Of a stretch of 50,095 nt of DNA, positions 42,639-50,095 are shown piece by piece. Below the pieces are notes generated by a model that saw only the letters and a list, made by a program, of their open reading frames with translations, searched no databases and was not told the origin of the DNA. Source of the stretch: Deinococcus marmoris DSM 12784. Its GTDB lineage: Bacteria > Deinococcota > Deinococci > Deinococcales > Deinococcaceae. Numbering within the stretch: the first letter of the stretch is position 1; the number at the start of each line of letters is the position of its first letter. A program made the position numbers and the translations under genes. The stretch lies in the NCBI RefSeq assembly GCF_000701405.1, contig NZ_KL370780.1, forward strand, positions 1 to 50,095, given 5' to 3'.

Positions 42639-44954
42639 ATGAACCGCCTGCCTGGGTCACCGCCGCCGGGTGCGCTCGCCCCACTGTATGGCCGCGAGCA
42701 CGACCTCAGCCAACTGCTGAAGCTGCTGCGCGGTGGTGTGCGGCTGCTCACTCTGCGCGGCCCCGGCGGGATCGGCAAGACCGCCCTGGCCCTGCACCTG
42801 GCCCACGCGCTGAGGGACTCAGGCGTGTTGGCCCAGTTTGACCATGTGCAGTTCATTGACCTCAGTTCCGTCCGCGAACCGGAACAAGTGATGGGCCTGA
42901 TCGCGGCGTCCCTGCCAGACAATGGACTCCGGGGAACACCAGAATGGCGAATTCAGACCTTCGCCGCCCGTCACCGCCCCCTGCTGGTTCTGGATAACTT
43001 CGAGCAACTCCTGTCCGCCGCGCCGGTCCTGGGTGAGTTGCTGGCGGCCACGACGAACCTGCACCTGGTGGTGACCAGCCGGGCCGCGCTGCGGTTACAT
43101 GACGAGACCGAGTACCCGGTAGAGCCACTGGCGCTGCCCCACCGCGCTCTCGACGCCGCTTCAAATGGAGCGGTCCAGTTGTTTGTCGCCCGCGTGCAGG
43201 CCCTGACACCTTCATTCGCACTGAGCGAGGAAAACGTGGCACAGATCACGCGACTATGCGAGGTGCTGGAGGGGGTGCCCCTCGCACTGGAGTTGGCCGC
43301 CGTGCGGACCCGCACGTATACCCTGGGCGACCTCCTGGCCCGACTGGACCATCTGCTGGATGTTCTCAAAGCCGACTTCCGGGACCGGCCCGAACGACTG
43401 CGTTCGCTGCGGGCCGCCGTACAGTGGAGCTACGATCTGCTGGATGACGTCGACCGGGCGGTGTTCGAGTGCTGCGCGGTGTTTGATGGCCCCTTCACGC
43501 CGCAGGCACTGGCCGAGGTGTGGGGATCGCCCGAGGTGCTTGACCGGGCCGGATCGCTGCTTGAGCAGAGCCTGTTGCAGCGCCTAGACACGCCGGAGAC
43601 GCTGTGGAAGATGCTTCAGCCGCTTAGGGAACTGGCCCTGGAGCACCTAGAGGGTCACCCGCAAGTTGCCCTGTGGCGCGAGCGGCATGCTCGGCATTTT
43701 CTGAATATGATCGAAGAAGAGACGCGTGGGTGGCAGGGCGAGTCCGTGGACCACCGAGAAGCGTACCTGCCGCATTACCCCAACATCCGGGCTGGCCTGG
43801 TCTGGACGGGGGCGGAGCGCCGTTCCGATCTGGCTTACCGCTATCTCGGCGCAATCGGTGGCCTATGGGTGGCTTTTGGACTGCATGTGCAGGAATCGCC
43901 GCTGGTCGAACGGGTGCTGGCCCTGCCTGAACCTGAAGACCGCGTCACGCTGCTCCGGGCGCTGCAAGTCAGTGTGGACAGCCTGAATTGGACGGGGCAA
44001 TTTCAGGCGCTTAAGGCGCGGGTGTATGAGGTTCTGACGCTGTGCCGCGAGCTGAATGATGTGGAGAGCATGGCCTGGGCCAATCTTAATCTGGCCCATG
44101 TGGCGCGTGAGAGTGGTCAGCCAGAACGGGCGTGGGCGATCACGCAGCGGATCATTTGCGAGTTGCGTGACCGGGTGGGAGACAGGCAGCCCACCCGCAG
44201 GCAGCGGATGCTCCGGGCCAGTGTCCACCTGAGCGGGGCGCTGAATCTGCTGCAACTGGGCCGCTACGCGCAAGCCTTGGAATATGCCCAACTGGCTTGT
44301 GGATACTTCCGGGAAGCGGGCAACCGGGTCTTCGAGTTGAACTCCAGGATCGCGGAAGGCCATCTGCTGGTGTATATGAAGCGGCTTCCCGAGGCAAGGC
44401 TCCTTCTGCTGTCCTGCCTACACGACGCAGTGGACAGGGGGCTCGGAGGAATGGTTCGGGACGCGCTGCGTCTGGGACTCACTCTGGTGGCGGCTGAGCA
44501 GTCCGAATGGACGACGCTGATTCAGTTCACCGCCTTTGTGAACGATCCCGTCTGGGGAAGCGCGCAGAGTGTGCCAGAGCGCCGCCTGCGCCAGGACATG
44601 GCTCTCGCTCGGCAGGCGCTGGGCGAGGCTGGGTACCAGCAAGCCTGGACAACTGGTCTTCAACTCCAACTGGCGGATGTGGTGGAACTGGCTGATCGGC
44701 TGGCCTTGGTGCCGGTTCTGCCTGTCTTCCATCCAGACCTGACGCCACGGGAGTTGGAGGTGCTGGCCCTGGTGGCGCAGGGCCATTCAGACCGCAGGGT
44801 GGCGCAGGTGCTGAACATCGCCGCTGGGACTGCCAGCAAGCACGTGAGCAATCTGCTCGGCAAACTGGGGGTGCACAACCGCGTGGAACTGACCCGCTGG
44901 GCCATTGGGCATGGGCTGGCTGACGTGGCAGAGTCCGGGTTGCCCCTGTCGTAA
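42639..44954 (+). CDS. LuxR-family regulator with N-terminal NB-ARC-type ATPase
   Basis: 771 residues from the ATG at 42639. The N-terminal ATPase has LYGREHDLSQLLKLL, Walker A GPGGIGKT (41-48), Walker B PLLVLDNFEQLL, VVTSRAALRL and GVPLALELAA, the STAND/NB-ARC layout. A helical TPR-like middle part follows. The last 65 residues are a LuxR HTH (LTPRELEVLALVAQGHSDRR, then NIAAGTASKHVSNLLGKLGV). STAND regulators switch between ADP and ATP forms on ligand binding. It lies 263 bp after the SARP-like regulator on the same strand, probably with its own promoter. Targets are unknown. Confidence 0.9.
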   Translation: MNRLPGSPPPGALAPLYGREHDLSQLLKLLRGGVRLLTLRGPGGIGKTALALHLAHALRDSGVLAQFDHVQFIDLSSVREPEQVMGLIAASLPDNGLRGTPEWRIQTFAARHRPLLVLDNFEQLLSAAPVLGELLAATTNLHLVVTSRAALRLHDETEYPVEPLALPHRALDAASNGAVQLFVARVQALTPSFALSEENVAQITRLCEVLEGVPLALELAAVRTRTYTLGDLLARLDHLLDVLKADFRDRPERLRSLRAAVQWSYDLLDDVDRAVFECCAVFDGPFTPQALAEVWGSPEVLDRAGSLLEQSLLQRLDTPETLWKMLQPLRELALEHLEGHPQVALWRERHARHFLNMIEEETRGWQGESVDHREAYLPHYPNIRAGLVWTGAERRSDLAYRYLGAIGGLWVAFGLHVQESPLVERVLALPEPEDRVTLLRALQVSVDSLNWTGQFQALKARVYEVLTLCRELNDVESMAWANLNLAHVARESGQPERAWAITQRIICELRDRVGDRQPTRRQRMLRASVHLSGALNLLQLGRYAQALEYAQLACGYFREAGNRVFELNSRIAEGHLLVYMKRLPEARLLLLSCLHDAVDRGLGGMVRDALRLGLTLVAAEQSEWTTLIQFTAFVNDPVWGSAQSVPERRLRQDMALARQALGEAGYQQAWTTGLQLQLADVVELADRLALVPVLPVFHPDLTPRELEVLALVAQGHSDRRVAQVLNIAAGTASKHVSNLLGKLGVHNRVELTRWAIGHGLADVAESGLPLS

Positions 44955-45301
44955 CGGTGTTGGTCTCGCCTCACGGCTGAACACGGCTGAGTCGACGTAC
45001 AGGAAAATTCTGCTCCGGACGGATGTCTGGCGGCTTTTGTCCCCCCCACCCTCTCACCACGGGCCGGCTTCTACATAATTCTGCCAGGGGCACCTGCCCG
45101 CACCGTACTTGGTTCTGGCGATGTGCTTTGAACTGGGAACGCGCACCCTGGAAACACCAGCTCACCGCTGATGAAGGAGCAGAGCGTTAGGCTCCTCAAA
45201 GTTCTCGTCCTCGTTCACCCCACATCCCTTCGCGCTTCCTTCCGTCCAGTTGTGGATGAAGGAGCGCGGCGGCAGGTCCGACTTGCCCCGGAGGAACCGT
45301 T
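44955..45301. other. Intergenic region, nothing convincing
   Basis: No gene, repeat or clear terminator was found. A frame opening at 45171 has no ribosome site and runs into the next gene. A C-run at 45041-45048 is the only compositional oddity. Confidence 0.5.
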
Positions 45302-45682
45302 ATGTTGTCGCTCAAGACTGTCGTGCGCCGCACATCGTCCGCACTGCTGATGCTGGCCCTGCTGGCCTCTCCCGGCGCCCTGGCCAGGCAGCCTGAGCTA
45401 CTTGGAGCCCTGAGTGCCCAGGTGACGGCCATGTCGGCTACCGGACTGACCCTCGCCGAGTGCCAGCAGCGCGTCCAGCAGATGACCGGCATCCTCGCGC
45501 AGGCCGGCTACCGCTCCATGCGCCCGTATGCCAGAGGAGACACCATGATTGCCAGCTGGCATGGTCGACAGCGCGACACGACTTTCCTGGCAATCTCCGG
45601 CACGCAGGCCTCAGACAACGTCTTCTCCGTAGTCGAAGTGCCCGGTCTGGTTCACTCGAATGACTTCTTCGGCATCCAGTAG
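45302..45682 (+). CDS. Small secreted protein, unknown
   Basis: 126 residues; GGAGG lies 8 nt before the ATG. A signal peptide (about 1-29, ending PGALA) precedes a mature part of about 97 residues with one Cys and a C-terminal beta-rich segment (MIASWHGRQRDTTFLAISGT, then FSVVEVPGLVHSNDF). No family was recognised. It is the first of several short exported proteins in this part of the window. Confidence 0.75.
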   Translation: MLSLKTVVRRTSSALLMLALLASPGALARQPELLGALSAQVTAMSATGLTLAECQQRVQQMTGILAQAGYRSMRPYARGDTMIASWHGRQRDTTFLAISGTQASDNVFSVVEVPGLVHSNDFFGIQ

Positions 45683-45730
45683 TCGGCGGGACGGACACCC
45701 AGCATTCACGCTTTGGATGGAGATGAGGAG

Positions 45731-45750
45731 GCTACAGATCCACCTGTAGC
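45731..45750. terminator. Stem-loop after the small secreted protein gene
   Basis: GCTACAG-ATCCAC-CTGTAGC forms a perfect 7-bp stem with a 6-nt loop, 49 bp after the stop at 45682. There is no T-run, so terminator function is tentative. Confidence 0.4.
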
Positions 45751-46069
45751 GTGCTGGCGGACGTGAATGCCAACACGGTACCAGCCACAGAAGATTCAAA
45801 GCACCACCTTTGACCACGGCTCCAAAATGCAGCTTCACCGTTTTTCTAGGCAGTGGAGACACAACTTCTCCTTTTTTCTGACCGCCGTATGACCAGAGGT
45901 AGATCAGGCTGTGGCCCAGGAGGGGAAGGAAACGATCAGAAGATTACCGATTTGACCGGCCTGTGGTAGTCCCATCATCTTGGATGGCGAAGCGTCCTGG
46001 GAAGTTGTTGCCGATATTCGCGACCGGCACACCGGGGGACGGGCGCTCTGCACTGTGGAGGGATTTCCG
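45751..46069. other. Intergenic region before the PDZ-protein gene
   Basis: No intact gene is visible. From about 45930 to 46070 the forward frames look protein-like in pieces (for example TDLTGLW followed by a stop), which may be a decayed lipocalin-like coding fragment similar to the start of 47469-47999, but the evidence is weak. Confidence 0.3.
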
Positions 46070-46123
46070 ATGCGGCCGATCGCAAACTGCTTGTGCAATG
46101 TCCACAAAGGAGGAGTCATATGA
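46070..46123 (+). CDS. 17-codon upstream ORF overlapping the PDZ-protein start
   Basis: ATG at 46070 is preceded by GGAGGG with a 7-nt spacer and reads MRPIANCLCNVHKGGVI before a TGA that overlaps the next ATG as ATGA. This is the same arrangement as the leader ORF at 21422-21484. The ribosome site of the downstream gene lies inside it. It may be a coupled leader; with so short a frame, chance cannot be excluded. Confidence 0.3.
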   Translation: MRPIANCLCNVHKGGVI

Positions 46124-47058
46124 CTGATCGCTGCACAGCGCGCCTGTCCCGTCCTTACATCGCTCGCCACCACGCCGCCTGGGCCGCTCTGGCCCTGCTG
46201 CTCGCCGTCAGCGGCGCGCGGGCCGACCCGGTCACGGGGCCACTCACCGTCCAGATCATCAACTGGCCTGCAGGCACAATGAACGAGGTGCGGCTGCGGG
46301 TGGCTTACTTCGCGCAGAACGCCGATGCGAAGCTGGGCACCGTGATTGCCACCGCACCCGTGGACGCGCAGGGACGCTTCAGCCTTCCCTTGCCCTCCAG
46401 CGCTGGGATCGCAGCTCTGTTGCCAGCGGCGAGTGCCACGTATACCTTTCAAAACACCTGTAAAGGACAGGTCACAGCCTCGCCGGCTGGCCGCGTCAAC
46501 TTCTTCACCCTCGACGCCTACCAGGATGGCGTGTTGCTGAGCACCGTCAAACTCGACTCATTTGACGGGATTGCAGCGCTGGCCTTTGCTTCAGTCCCCA
46601 CCACACTCAGCGGCGCGGTGACCTGTACGAAGGACAGTCTCCAGACCTGGACCGCGCCCCTGGTGGCCGGCTGGAACCTGCTGTGGCAGGAGGATGGAGA
46701 GGAGAGGGACGGGGTGTGGCAGATCAGTGTGAGCGCTGAGTCGGTGCCGCAGGACGCTTTCTGGCACCTCTACGAAGGGTACGTCGGCATAGGCATGCGC
46801 ATGGATTTCAGCCTGGACAAAAGCGCGGTCCTGGTGGACAACGTCGTGCCGGGTGGACCGGCTGAAACCGCCGGGCTGAAGGTGGGCGACCAGCTCGTTG
46901 CGGTGGATGGATTCCAGTTAAAGAACGTCACCCCTGAGAATGGCATGGACGTCACCAGGCGGGTGAGGGGAGACGTGGGCAAGCCGGTGACGCTGACCAT
47001 CAAGCGCGGTACCCAAACCTTCACGCTGAAGATCGTTCGGCAGTTCATCCGGAACTGA
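46120..47058 (+). CDS. Secreted protein with C-terminal PDZ domain
   Basis: 312 residues from the ATG at 46120, which has AAAGGAGG 6 nt upstream. A long signal peptide (hydrophobic core AAWAALALLLAVSGARA) precedes an N-terminal beta-rich region with two Cys (NTCKGQ, AVTCTKD). Residues about 225-312 are a PDZ domain: GYVGIGMRMDF, VDNVVPGGPAETAGLKVGDQ, DVTRRVRGDVGKPVTLTIKR. There is no protease domain. PDZ domains bind C-terminal peptides, so it may act as an envelope adaptor or chaperone. No partner is evident. Confidence 0.82.
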   Translation: MTDRCTARLSRPYIARHHAAWAALALLLAVSGARADPVTGPLTVQIINWPAGTMNEVRLRVAYFAQNADAKLGTVIATAPVDAQGRFSLPLPSSAGIAALLPAASATYTFQNTCKGQVTASPAGRVNFFTLDAYQDGVLLSTVKLDSFDGIAALAFASVPTTLSGAVTCTKDSLQTWTAPLVAGWNLLWQEDGEERDGVWQISVSAESVPQDAFWHLYEGYVGIGMRMDFSLDKSAVLVDNVVPGGPAETAGLKVGDQLVAVDGFQLKNVTPENGMDVTRRVRGDVGKPVTLTIKRGTQTFTLKIVRQFIRN

Positions 47059-47161
47059 TCTGGAAATCCACTGAACGCTGTCATGACAACGGTACAGGAC
47101 ATGTACCCACATGCATCCGTTCCAGACGCCACGGCCCGCATTCATCCGCCCAGCAGACACA

Positions 47162-47179
47162 CCCGCCCTCTTCGGCGGG
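47162..47179. terminator. Short GC-rich stem-loop after the PDZ-protein gene
   Basis: CCCGCC-CTCTTC-GGCGGG, a 6-bp stem 103 bp after the stop and 45 bp before the next start. It has no T-run; possible terminator or 5'-leader structure. Confidence 0.35.
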
Positions 47180-47223
47180 GCGTGACTCCAGGTTCTGCCC
47201 TGGAAACGAGGAGGAGAGAGAAG

Positions 47224-47406
47224 ATGAAGATCCAGTACCTGACCCGCACCGCTCTGCTCAGTATTGCCGTTTGTGCCGTTCTGGCCAGCATTCCTGCCGC
47301 CGCTCTCCCACTGCCGCAGACCGGTGCCCATTCGGGCAAACCCGTGTACTGTGATGCCCTTTATGCCAGCTGCTCGCGGGGAGGGCCAGCGCTGCCTACC
47401 GAGTGA
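47224..47406 (+). CDS. 60-residue secreted peptide with two cysteines
   Basis: ATG at 47224 after a purine-rich GAGGAGGAGAG ribosome site. A signal peptide (about 1-27, ending PAAALP) leaves a mature peptide of about 33 residues with two Cys seven residues apart (PVYCDALYASCSRGG), able to form a small disulfide loop. No family was recognised. It lies between two other exported proteins. Confidence 0.6.
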   Translation: MKIQYLTRTALLSIAVCAVLASIPAAALPLPQTGAHSGKPVYCDALYASCSRGGPALPTE

Positions 47407-47468
47407 GCACTGCTGGATCACGCTGATTGATGGCTTTTAAAGCTGCCAACCATGGCAGAGGAGGAAGG

Positions 47469-47999
47469 ATGAACCGAATATTGATGGTGGCGACGCTGCT
47501 CATAGGCTCGTCGTTGGCGGCCACCGGGTCACCCCTCGTTCCCTGCGGGCAGGGGAAAACCACACCCTGCATGGTGCTGGCCACCAGCATTTCCGAGATG
47601 GCGGGGGTCTGGAGGCAGCCCCTGAGCCCTGTGGACCTCACTATGGCGGGCAGGATGGGGTACAGCCGTTTCGGCAGCGACGGGACGTTCGCGCTCGTCG
47701 ATACCCTGGAACACGCCGCTGCCCCCGCCAGCTTCAGTCCCTTTCCACACGGCACCTACAGCTTTGAGGGCAGCCGCATGACCATCAACGTGGTGAATCT
47801 GCTGCCCGGCATGCCCGAGTGCACGCGCGTGCAGGAGGTGTGGATCGTCACGCTGGGCGATCAGAGGGTTGCCATGACCTTCACACCTATGGAAGACACC
47901 TGCAAGTCGAGCCTGAGCGACACCAGGCAGGCGCAACTGTACATCGGCCCTGCACCCGGCATCTCTGATTTGCCATGGCAGGACTTCTTTGCCTTCTGA
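47469..47999 (+). CDS. Secreted lipocalin-like small protein
   Basis: 176 residues; the ATG at 47469 has GAGGAAGG directly upstream. A signal peptide (MNRILMVATLLIGSSLAATG) precedes a beta-rich domain with EMAGVWRQP near the start and GYSRFGSDGTFALVDTLE, then HGTYSFEGSRMTINVVNLL. The G-x-W near the start followed by F-x-x-D/S-G-T-F strands is typical of lipocalin-like envelope proteins, but this is a fold-level guess. Four Cys could form two disulfides. Confidence 0.65.
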   Translation: MNRILMVATLLIGSSLAATGSPLVPCGQGKTTPCMVLATSISEMAGVWRQPLSPVDLTMAGRMGYSRFGSDGTFALVDTLEHAAAPASFSPFPHGTYSFEGSRMTINVVNLLPGMPECTRVQEVWIVTLGDQRVAMTFTPMEDTCKSSLSDTRQAQLYIGPAPGISDLPWQDFFAF

Positions 48000-48125
48000 G
48001 TGACATCACTCAGGCCCAATTTGACCAGTGATTGCAGATCTCAGCAGTGGGAAGGGCTTCAGCTTTATCACTCGAACTTAGGCGGAACAACGTGAGAAAG
48101 CAAAGTAACAATACTTGAGGGAGAA

Positions 48126-48242
48126 ATGATGAACAAAGTATGGTTTGGTCTTCTTTCTCTGCTCATTGCGAATATTGGTGGTGTGGGGATCTTCAAATTC
48201 ATCATTCCAATCCAAGCGAAACAATATAAAAATTCGAAATAA
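48126..48242 (+). CDS. 38-residue peptide, duplicate of the next gene's signal peptide
   Basis: ATG at 48126 or 48129 follows GAGGGAGAA. The first 14 residues (MNKVWFGLLSLLIA) match the signal peptide of the protein starting at 48263 (MNKAWFGILSLVIA), then the frame diverges into a hydrophobic and Lys-rich tail (FKFIIPIQAKQYKNSK). The DNA here is AT-rich compared with its surroundings. It may be a truncated duplicate or a genuine short membrane peptide. Confidence 0.45.
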   Translation: MMNKVWFGLLSLLIANIGGVGIFKFIIPIQAKQYKNSK

Positions 48243-48262
48243 CAAAACTGAAGGAGGAGTTT

Positions 48263-48616
48263 ATGAACAAAGCATGGTTTGGCATCCTGTCCCTGGTGAT
48301 TGCGAGCGCGCCTGCGGTGGCCCAGCAAGCCGCCCAACCTGCCGAGCAACAGGTGATGCGGTGTACGATGCCGGAAAATGGATCGTTCACATGCTGGGAG
48401 CGGCCGCTGCCCCAGCCTGGCTGGCCCCGCTTCCGGCCTGTGCCCATCTGGCCCCAGCCCATCCCTGACCCTGCGCCTCAGCCCGTGACGCCTACGCCCG
48501 TGCCGATCTCTCGATGGTTCAAGCCCATGCCGATTCGAGGGCCCATTTTCTGCCTGGATTACATCGCTCCTGGGTCTTGCCCAGGCATGCCCCGTCCCAT
48601 TCTCGACGTGCGCTGA
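48263..48616 (+). CDS. Small Pro-rich secreted protein with four cysteines
   Basis: 117 residues; AAGGAGGAG lies 4-5 nt before the ATG. A signal peptide ends near PAVAQQ. The mature part has a Cys pair in RCTMPENGSFTCW, a Pro/Trp-rich centre (LPQPGWPRFRPVPIWPQP) and a second Cys pair in FCLDYIAPGSCPG. No family was recognised. Repeated PxP spacing suggests an extended, wall- or surface-spanning region. Confidence 0.65.
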   Translation: MNKAWFGILSLVIASAPAVAQQAAQPAEQQVMRCTMPENGSFTCWERPLPQPGWPRFRPVPIWPQPIPDPAPQPVTPTPVPISRWFKPMPIRGPIFCLDYIAPGSCPGMPRPILDVR

Positions 48617-48622
48617 GCGCGC

Positions 48623-48648
48623 CATCCAGATGGATCTTCCACTGGATG
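48623..48648. terminator. Stem-loop after the Pro-rich protein gene
   Basis: CATCCAG (48623-48629) pairs with CTGGATG (48642-48648) across a 12-nt loop, 7 bp after the stop codon. No T-run follows; weak terminator candidate. Confidence 0.3.
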
Positions 48649-48979
48649 TTGGGGTGACCTTAGATCACGTCGCCCCGAACAGGAATCAGCCCTTGGCAGC
48701 CAATCACAATCTAAAGTTGTTCCAGAGAGGCTGTGCGGCGCAGTGGTCAGAGCGCGGGGCTTGATCACGCGCACGCCGTCAATGGTGTAAGGACTGAGGA
48801 ACGTCGGCAGCAACGCGCTGGATACGCATTCGGATCACGGCCAGAAGGAATCTGCCACTGATGGGTTGCCAGGCTGAAGCAGAGATGGGCGGGGGCAATC
48901 CGTTGCGGACTTCGTACGGTATTCGTTGTGGCGCTCATCACTTGGTCGCCCCTCCCCTTTGCGTCCCAGGAGGCTACCC
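48649..48979. other. Intergenic region without a recognised gene
   Basis: No gene with a ribosome site is visible. A segment near 48734-48760 (GCGCAGTGGTCAGAGCGC) resembles a tRNA D-arm, but no anticodon or T-arm can be completed around it. Confidence 0.45.
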
Positions 48980-49234
48980 GTGCGTACCGGCAGCAATGAC
49001 TCAGACGACTCTGCTGGCCCTACAGCTCCTGCGCTGCGCTACCGTCTCTGTCCCCGCTGTGCGCGGGCCGTCCCCATCACGTCCGGTGAACGGTAATGCG
49101 CCAATGACGGCAACCGGTTATTGACCACCTGTCCGCAGTGCGCCGCGTCCATCACTTCACCGTATGCCCGCTTCTGCGTGCGTTGCGGAACAGACCTCAC
49201 ACCTCTGTCCCTTCCCCCACCCTCCCAGGGCTGA
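48980..49234 (+). pseudogene. Double zinc-ribbon protein interrupted by one in-frame TAA
   Basis: From a GTG at 48980 with AGGAGG 6 nt upstream, one frame runs to the TGA at 49232 with a single TAA at 49094. Before the stop it reads RLCPRCARAVPITSGER; after it, CANDGNRL and then TCPQCAASITSPYARFCVRCG. Together these form two CxxC...C(xx)C zinc ribbons of the common form CPxC..VP..(F)C..DG..L, with the stop at the usual aromatic position. A nonsense mutation in an 84-codon gene is the simplest reading; sequencing error or recoding are alternatives. Confidence 0.6.
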
Positions 49235-49468
49235 CGTCTCGGAAGGAGCAGACGTGACGGCCCAACCCGGAGGACCAATCCGTGGTGCCGAGACCGCCCA
49301 GGTGCATCAGGGCAAAGCGGGCCTCTGCTAGTCCGCCAGATTATGCGCCAGCGCTCTTAAATCCAGTCTGCCGGAGCCCTAGAACGGTTCAAGGCTTCGA
49401 CCCTAGAAAGCCAACCATCGGCTGCTTGAACGCAGCCACAAGCGCTTCCTTCACACCAAGGAGTTCTC
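49235..49468. other. Intergenic region with a possible 25-codon ORF
   Basis: A GTG at 49254 has AAGGAG 5 nt upstream and opens 25 codons to TAG at 49329. It follows the broken zinc-ribbon frame by 20 bp and may be another remnant. Nothing else was recognised. Confidence 0.3.
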
Positions 49469-50095
49469 ATGCAAGCAACCCGTCTGATAACCCGTCCCAT
49501 CCGCTTCACCTGCGGCATGCTGCTCTGCGCTGCCCTGCTGACGGCCTGCCCTGGGACTACGAACACCCCTCCCCCTGCCGGCCCCACCGTCGAGAGCATC
49601 GCCTTGAGCGCCGTGGTCAAGCGGCCCGGCAGTGATCCCATGACCTTCGAGGTGGTGGGCAACACCAGTCTGCCGGTGTACTTTGATCTGGAGGCCCGCG
49701 ACGCGGCGGACAAAGCGTTGCCGGCCACCATGCTGTCGGACCTCAAACCGTGCTATGACCCGGCAAAGATCCGGCTGAGCGACATCAGCGCCGCTCCGCA
49801 TCCCCACCGGCTGCGCGTTCAGGTGCTGGCGCAGGGCCAGCACACCGTGACGTTCGTCCGGGGCGTGGATTGCAAGGCGACGGGTGTGACAGTCACACTC
49901 AAGGGTACGGCGCTCCGGCAGCGTAACACCCTTCAGAGTGGATCCGATTACAGCCTGGCCCTCAAGGCGGACGGCACCGTGACTGCCTGGGGATACAACG
50001 GTGGCGGTCAACTCGGCAACGGCAGCACGGTAGACAGCACCGTCCCCGTCGCAGTCGGCGGTCTAAGAAATGTCGTGGCCGTGACGGCTGGGAGT
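49469..50095 (+). CDS. Lipoprotein with RCC1-type repeats, N-terminal part (runs off the right edge)
   Basis: ATG at 49469 with AAGGAG 6 nt upstream; 209 residues are visible. The lipobox LLTAC ends a signal peptide (Cys27). A beta-rich, Ig-like region with two further Cys pairs candidates follows (about 35-150). From about residue 155 an RCC1 repeat begins: SLALKADGTVTAWGYNGGGQ, LGNGSTVDSTVPVAV. RCC1 repeats form beta-propellers; bacterial lipoproteins of this kind are predicted surface proteins of unknown function. Length and the number of repeats cannot be judged. Confidence 0.85.
   Translation, partial: MQATRLITRPIRFTCGMLLCAALLTACPGTTNTPPPAGPTVESIALSAVVKRPGSDPMTFEVVGNTSLPVYFDLEARDAADKALPATMLSDLKPCYDPAKIRLSDISAAPHPHRLRVQVLAQGQHTVTFVRGVDCKATGVTVTLKGTALRQRNTLQSGSDYSLALKADGTVTAWGYNGGGQLGNGSTVDSTVPVAVGGLRNVVAVTAGS

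Noticed and set aside
45171..45350. Open frame starting MKEQSVRLLKVLV
   Set aside because: No ribosome site upstream, and it runs out of frame into a better-supported secreted-protein gene.
48730..48780. tRNA-like D-arm sequence GCGCAGTGGTCAGAGCGC
   Set aside because: No acceptor stem, anticodon stem or TTCRANNC T-loop can be built around it on either strand.
1..50095. CRISPR array, rRNA, tRNA or replication origin
   Set aside because: No regularly spaced repeats, rRNA-like blocks, complete cloverleaf or clustered DnaA-box pattern was seen by eye.

Overview
The window is high-GC DNA that looks like Deinococcus or a close relative. This is inferred from the combination of protein families: very large AAA/TPR/winged-helix and LuxR regulators, DUF3160, an RCC1-repeat lipoprotein, many short secreted proteins, AAGGAG-type ribosome sites and repeated ATGA/GTGA gene overlaps. 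No rRNA or single-copy marker is present, so the genus is not proven.

Layout. (1) 1-306: the left edge cuts through an IS30-type insertion sequence. (2) 635-29428: a cell-surface polysaccharide locus built as two divergent operons that meet at about 21.4-21.7 kb. The minus-strand operon runs from 21484 down to about 4337 and starts with an unannotated 20-codon leader ORF. It has a nucleotide-sugar module: glucose-1-phosphate cytidylyltransferase, LhgO-like FAD oxidase, SDR epimerase/dehydratase, RmlC-like epimerase and SAF-domain oxidoreductase. It then has an assembly/modification module: WbaP-type initiating transferase, GT4, AsnB-like amidotransferase, GT4, heparinase II/III-type lyase, AlgD-like dehydrogenase, GT4 and a secreted beta-helix protein. 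An O-acyltransferase (2953-4071) and a second beta-helix lipoprotein (635-2833) lie beyond it. The plus-strand operon (21657-29259) carries a secreted protein, a TPR protein, two polymerase/ligase-like membrane proteins, a Wzz/BY-kinase, a Wzx flippase, a GT2 and a 40-codon ORF. Together these describe a Wzx/Wzy-dependent exopolysaccharide that probably contains a uronic acid, possibly amidated and acylated, plus a CDP-derived unusual sugar.

(3) 29429-32426: a LacI-type regulator that appears to carry two tandem helix-turn-helix units, then a complete IS with perfect 20-bp inverted repeats. (4) 32501-37452: an FG-GAP-like protein, a CapA-family protein and a DUF3160 protein in one minus-strand operon, a MITE-like 149-bp element, and an M20 metallopeptidase. 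(5) 37646-39180: a gene graveyard with a truncated MazF/PemK toxin, an unidentified minus-strand fragment, and a decayed partial copy of the neighbouring giant regulator. (6) 39235-44954: two large ATPase regulators. One has its SARP-like DNA-binding region at the C terminus; the other is a LuxR type. (7) 45302-50095: short secreted proteins (one with a PDZ domain), a duplicated signal-peptide ORF, a double zinc-ribbon ORF interrupted by a stop codon, and the start of an RCC1-repeat lipoprotein that runs off the window.

The most interesting system is the polysaccharide locus. Its CDP-sugar module lacks the usual CDP-glucose 4,6-dehydratase and instead has LhgO-like and SAF-domain oxidoreductases. 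It also pairs an AlgD-like dehydrogenase with an AsnB-like amidotransferase, and nearly every gene junction is translationally coupled, beginning with the leader ORF.
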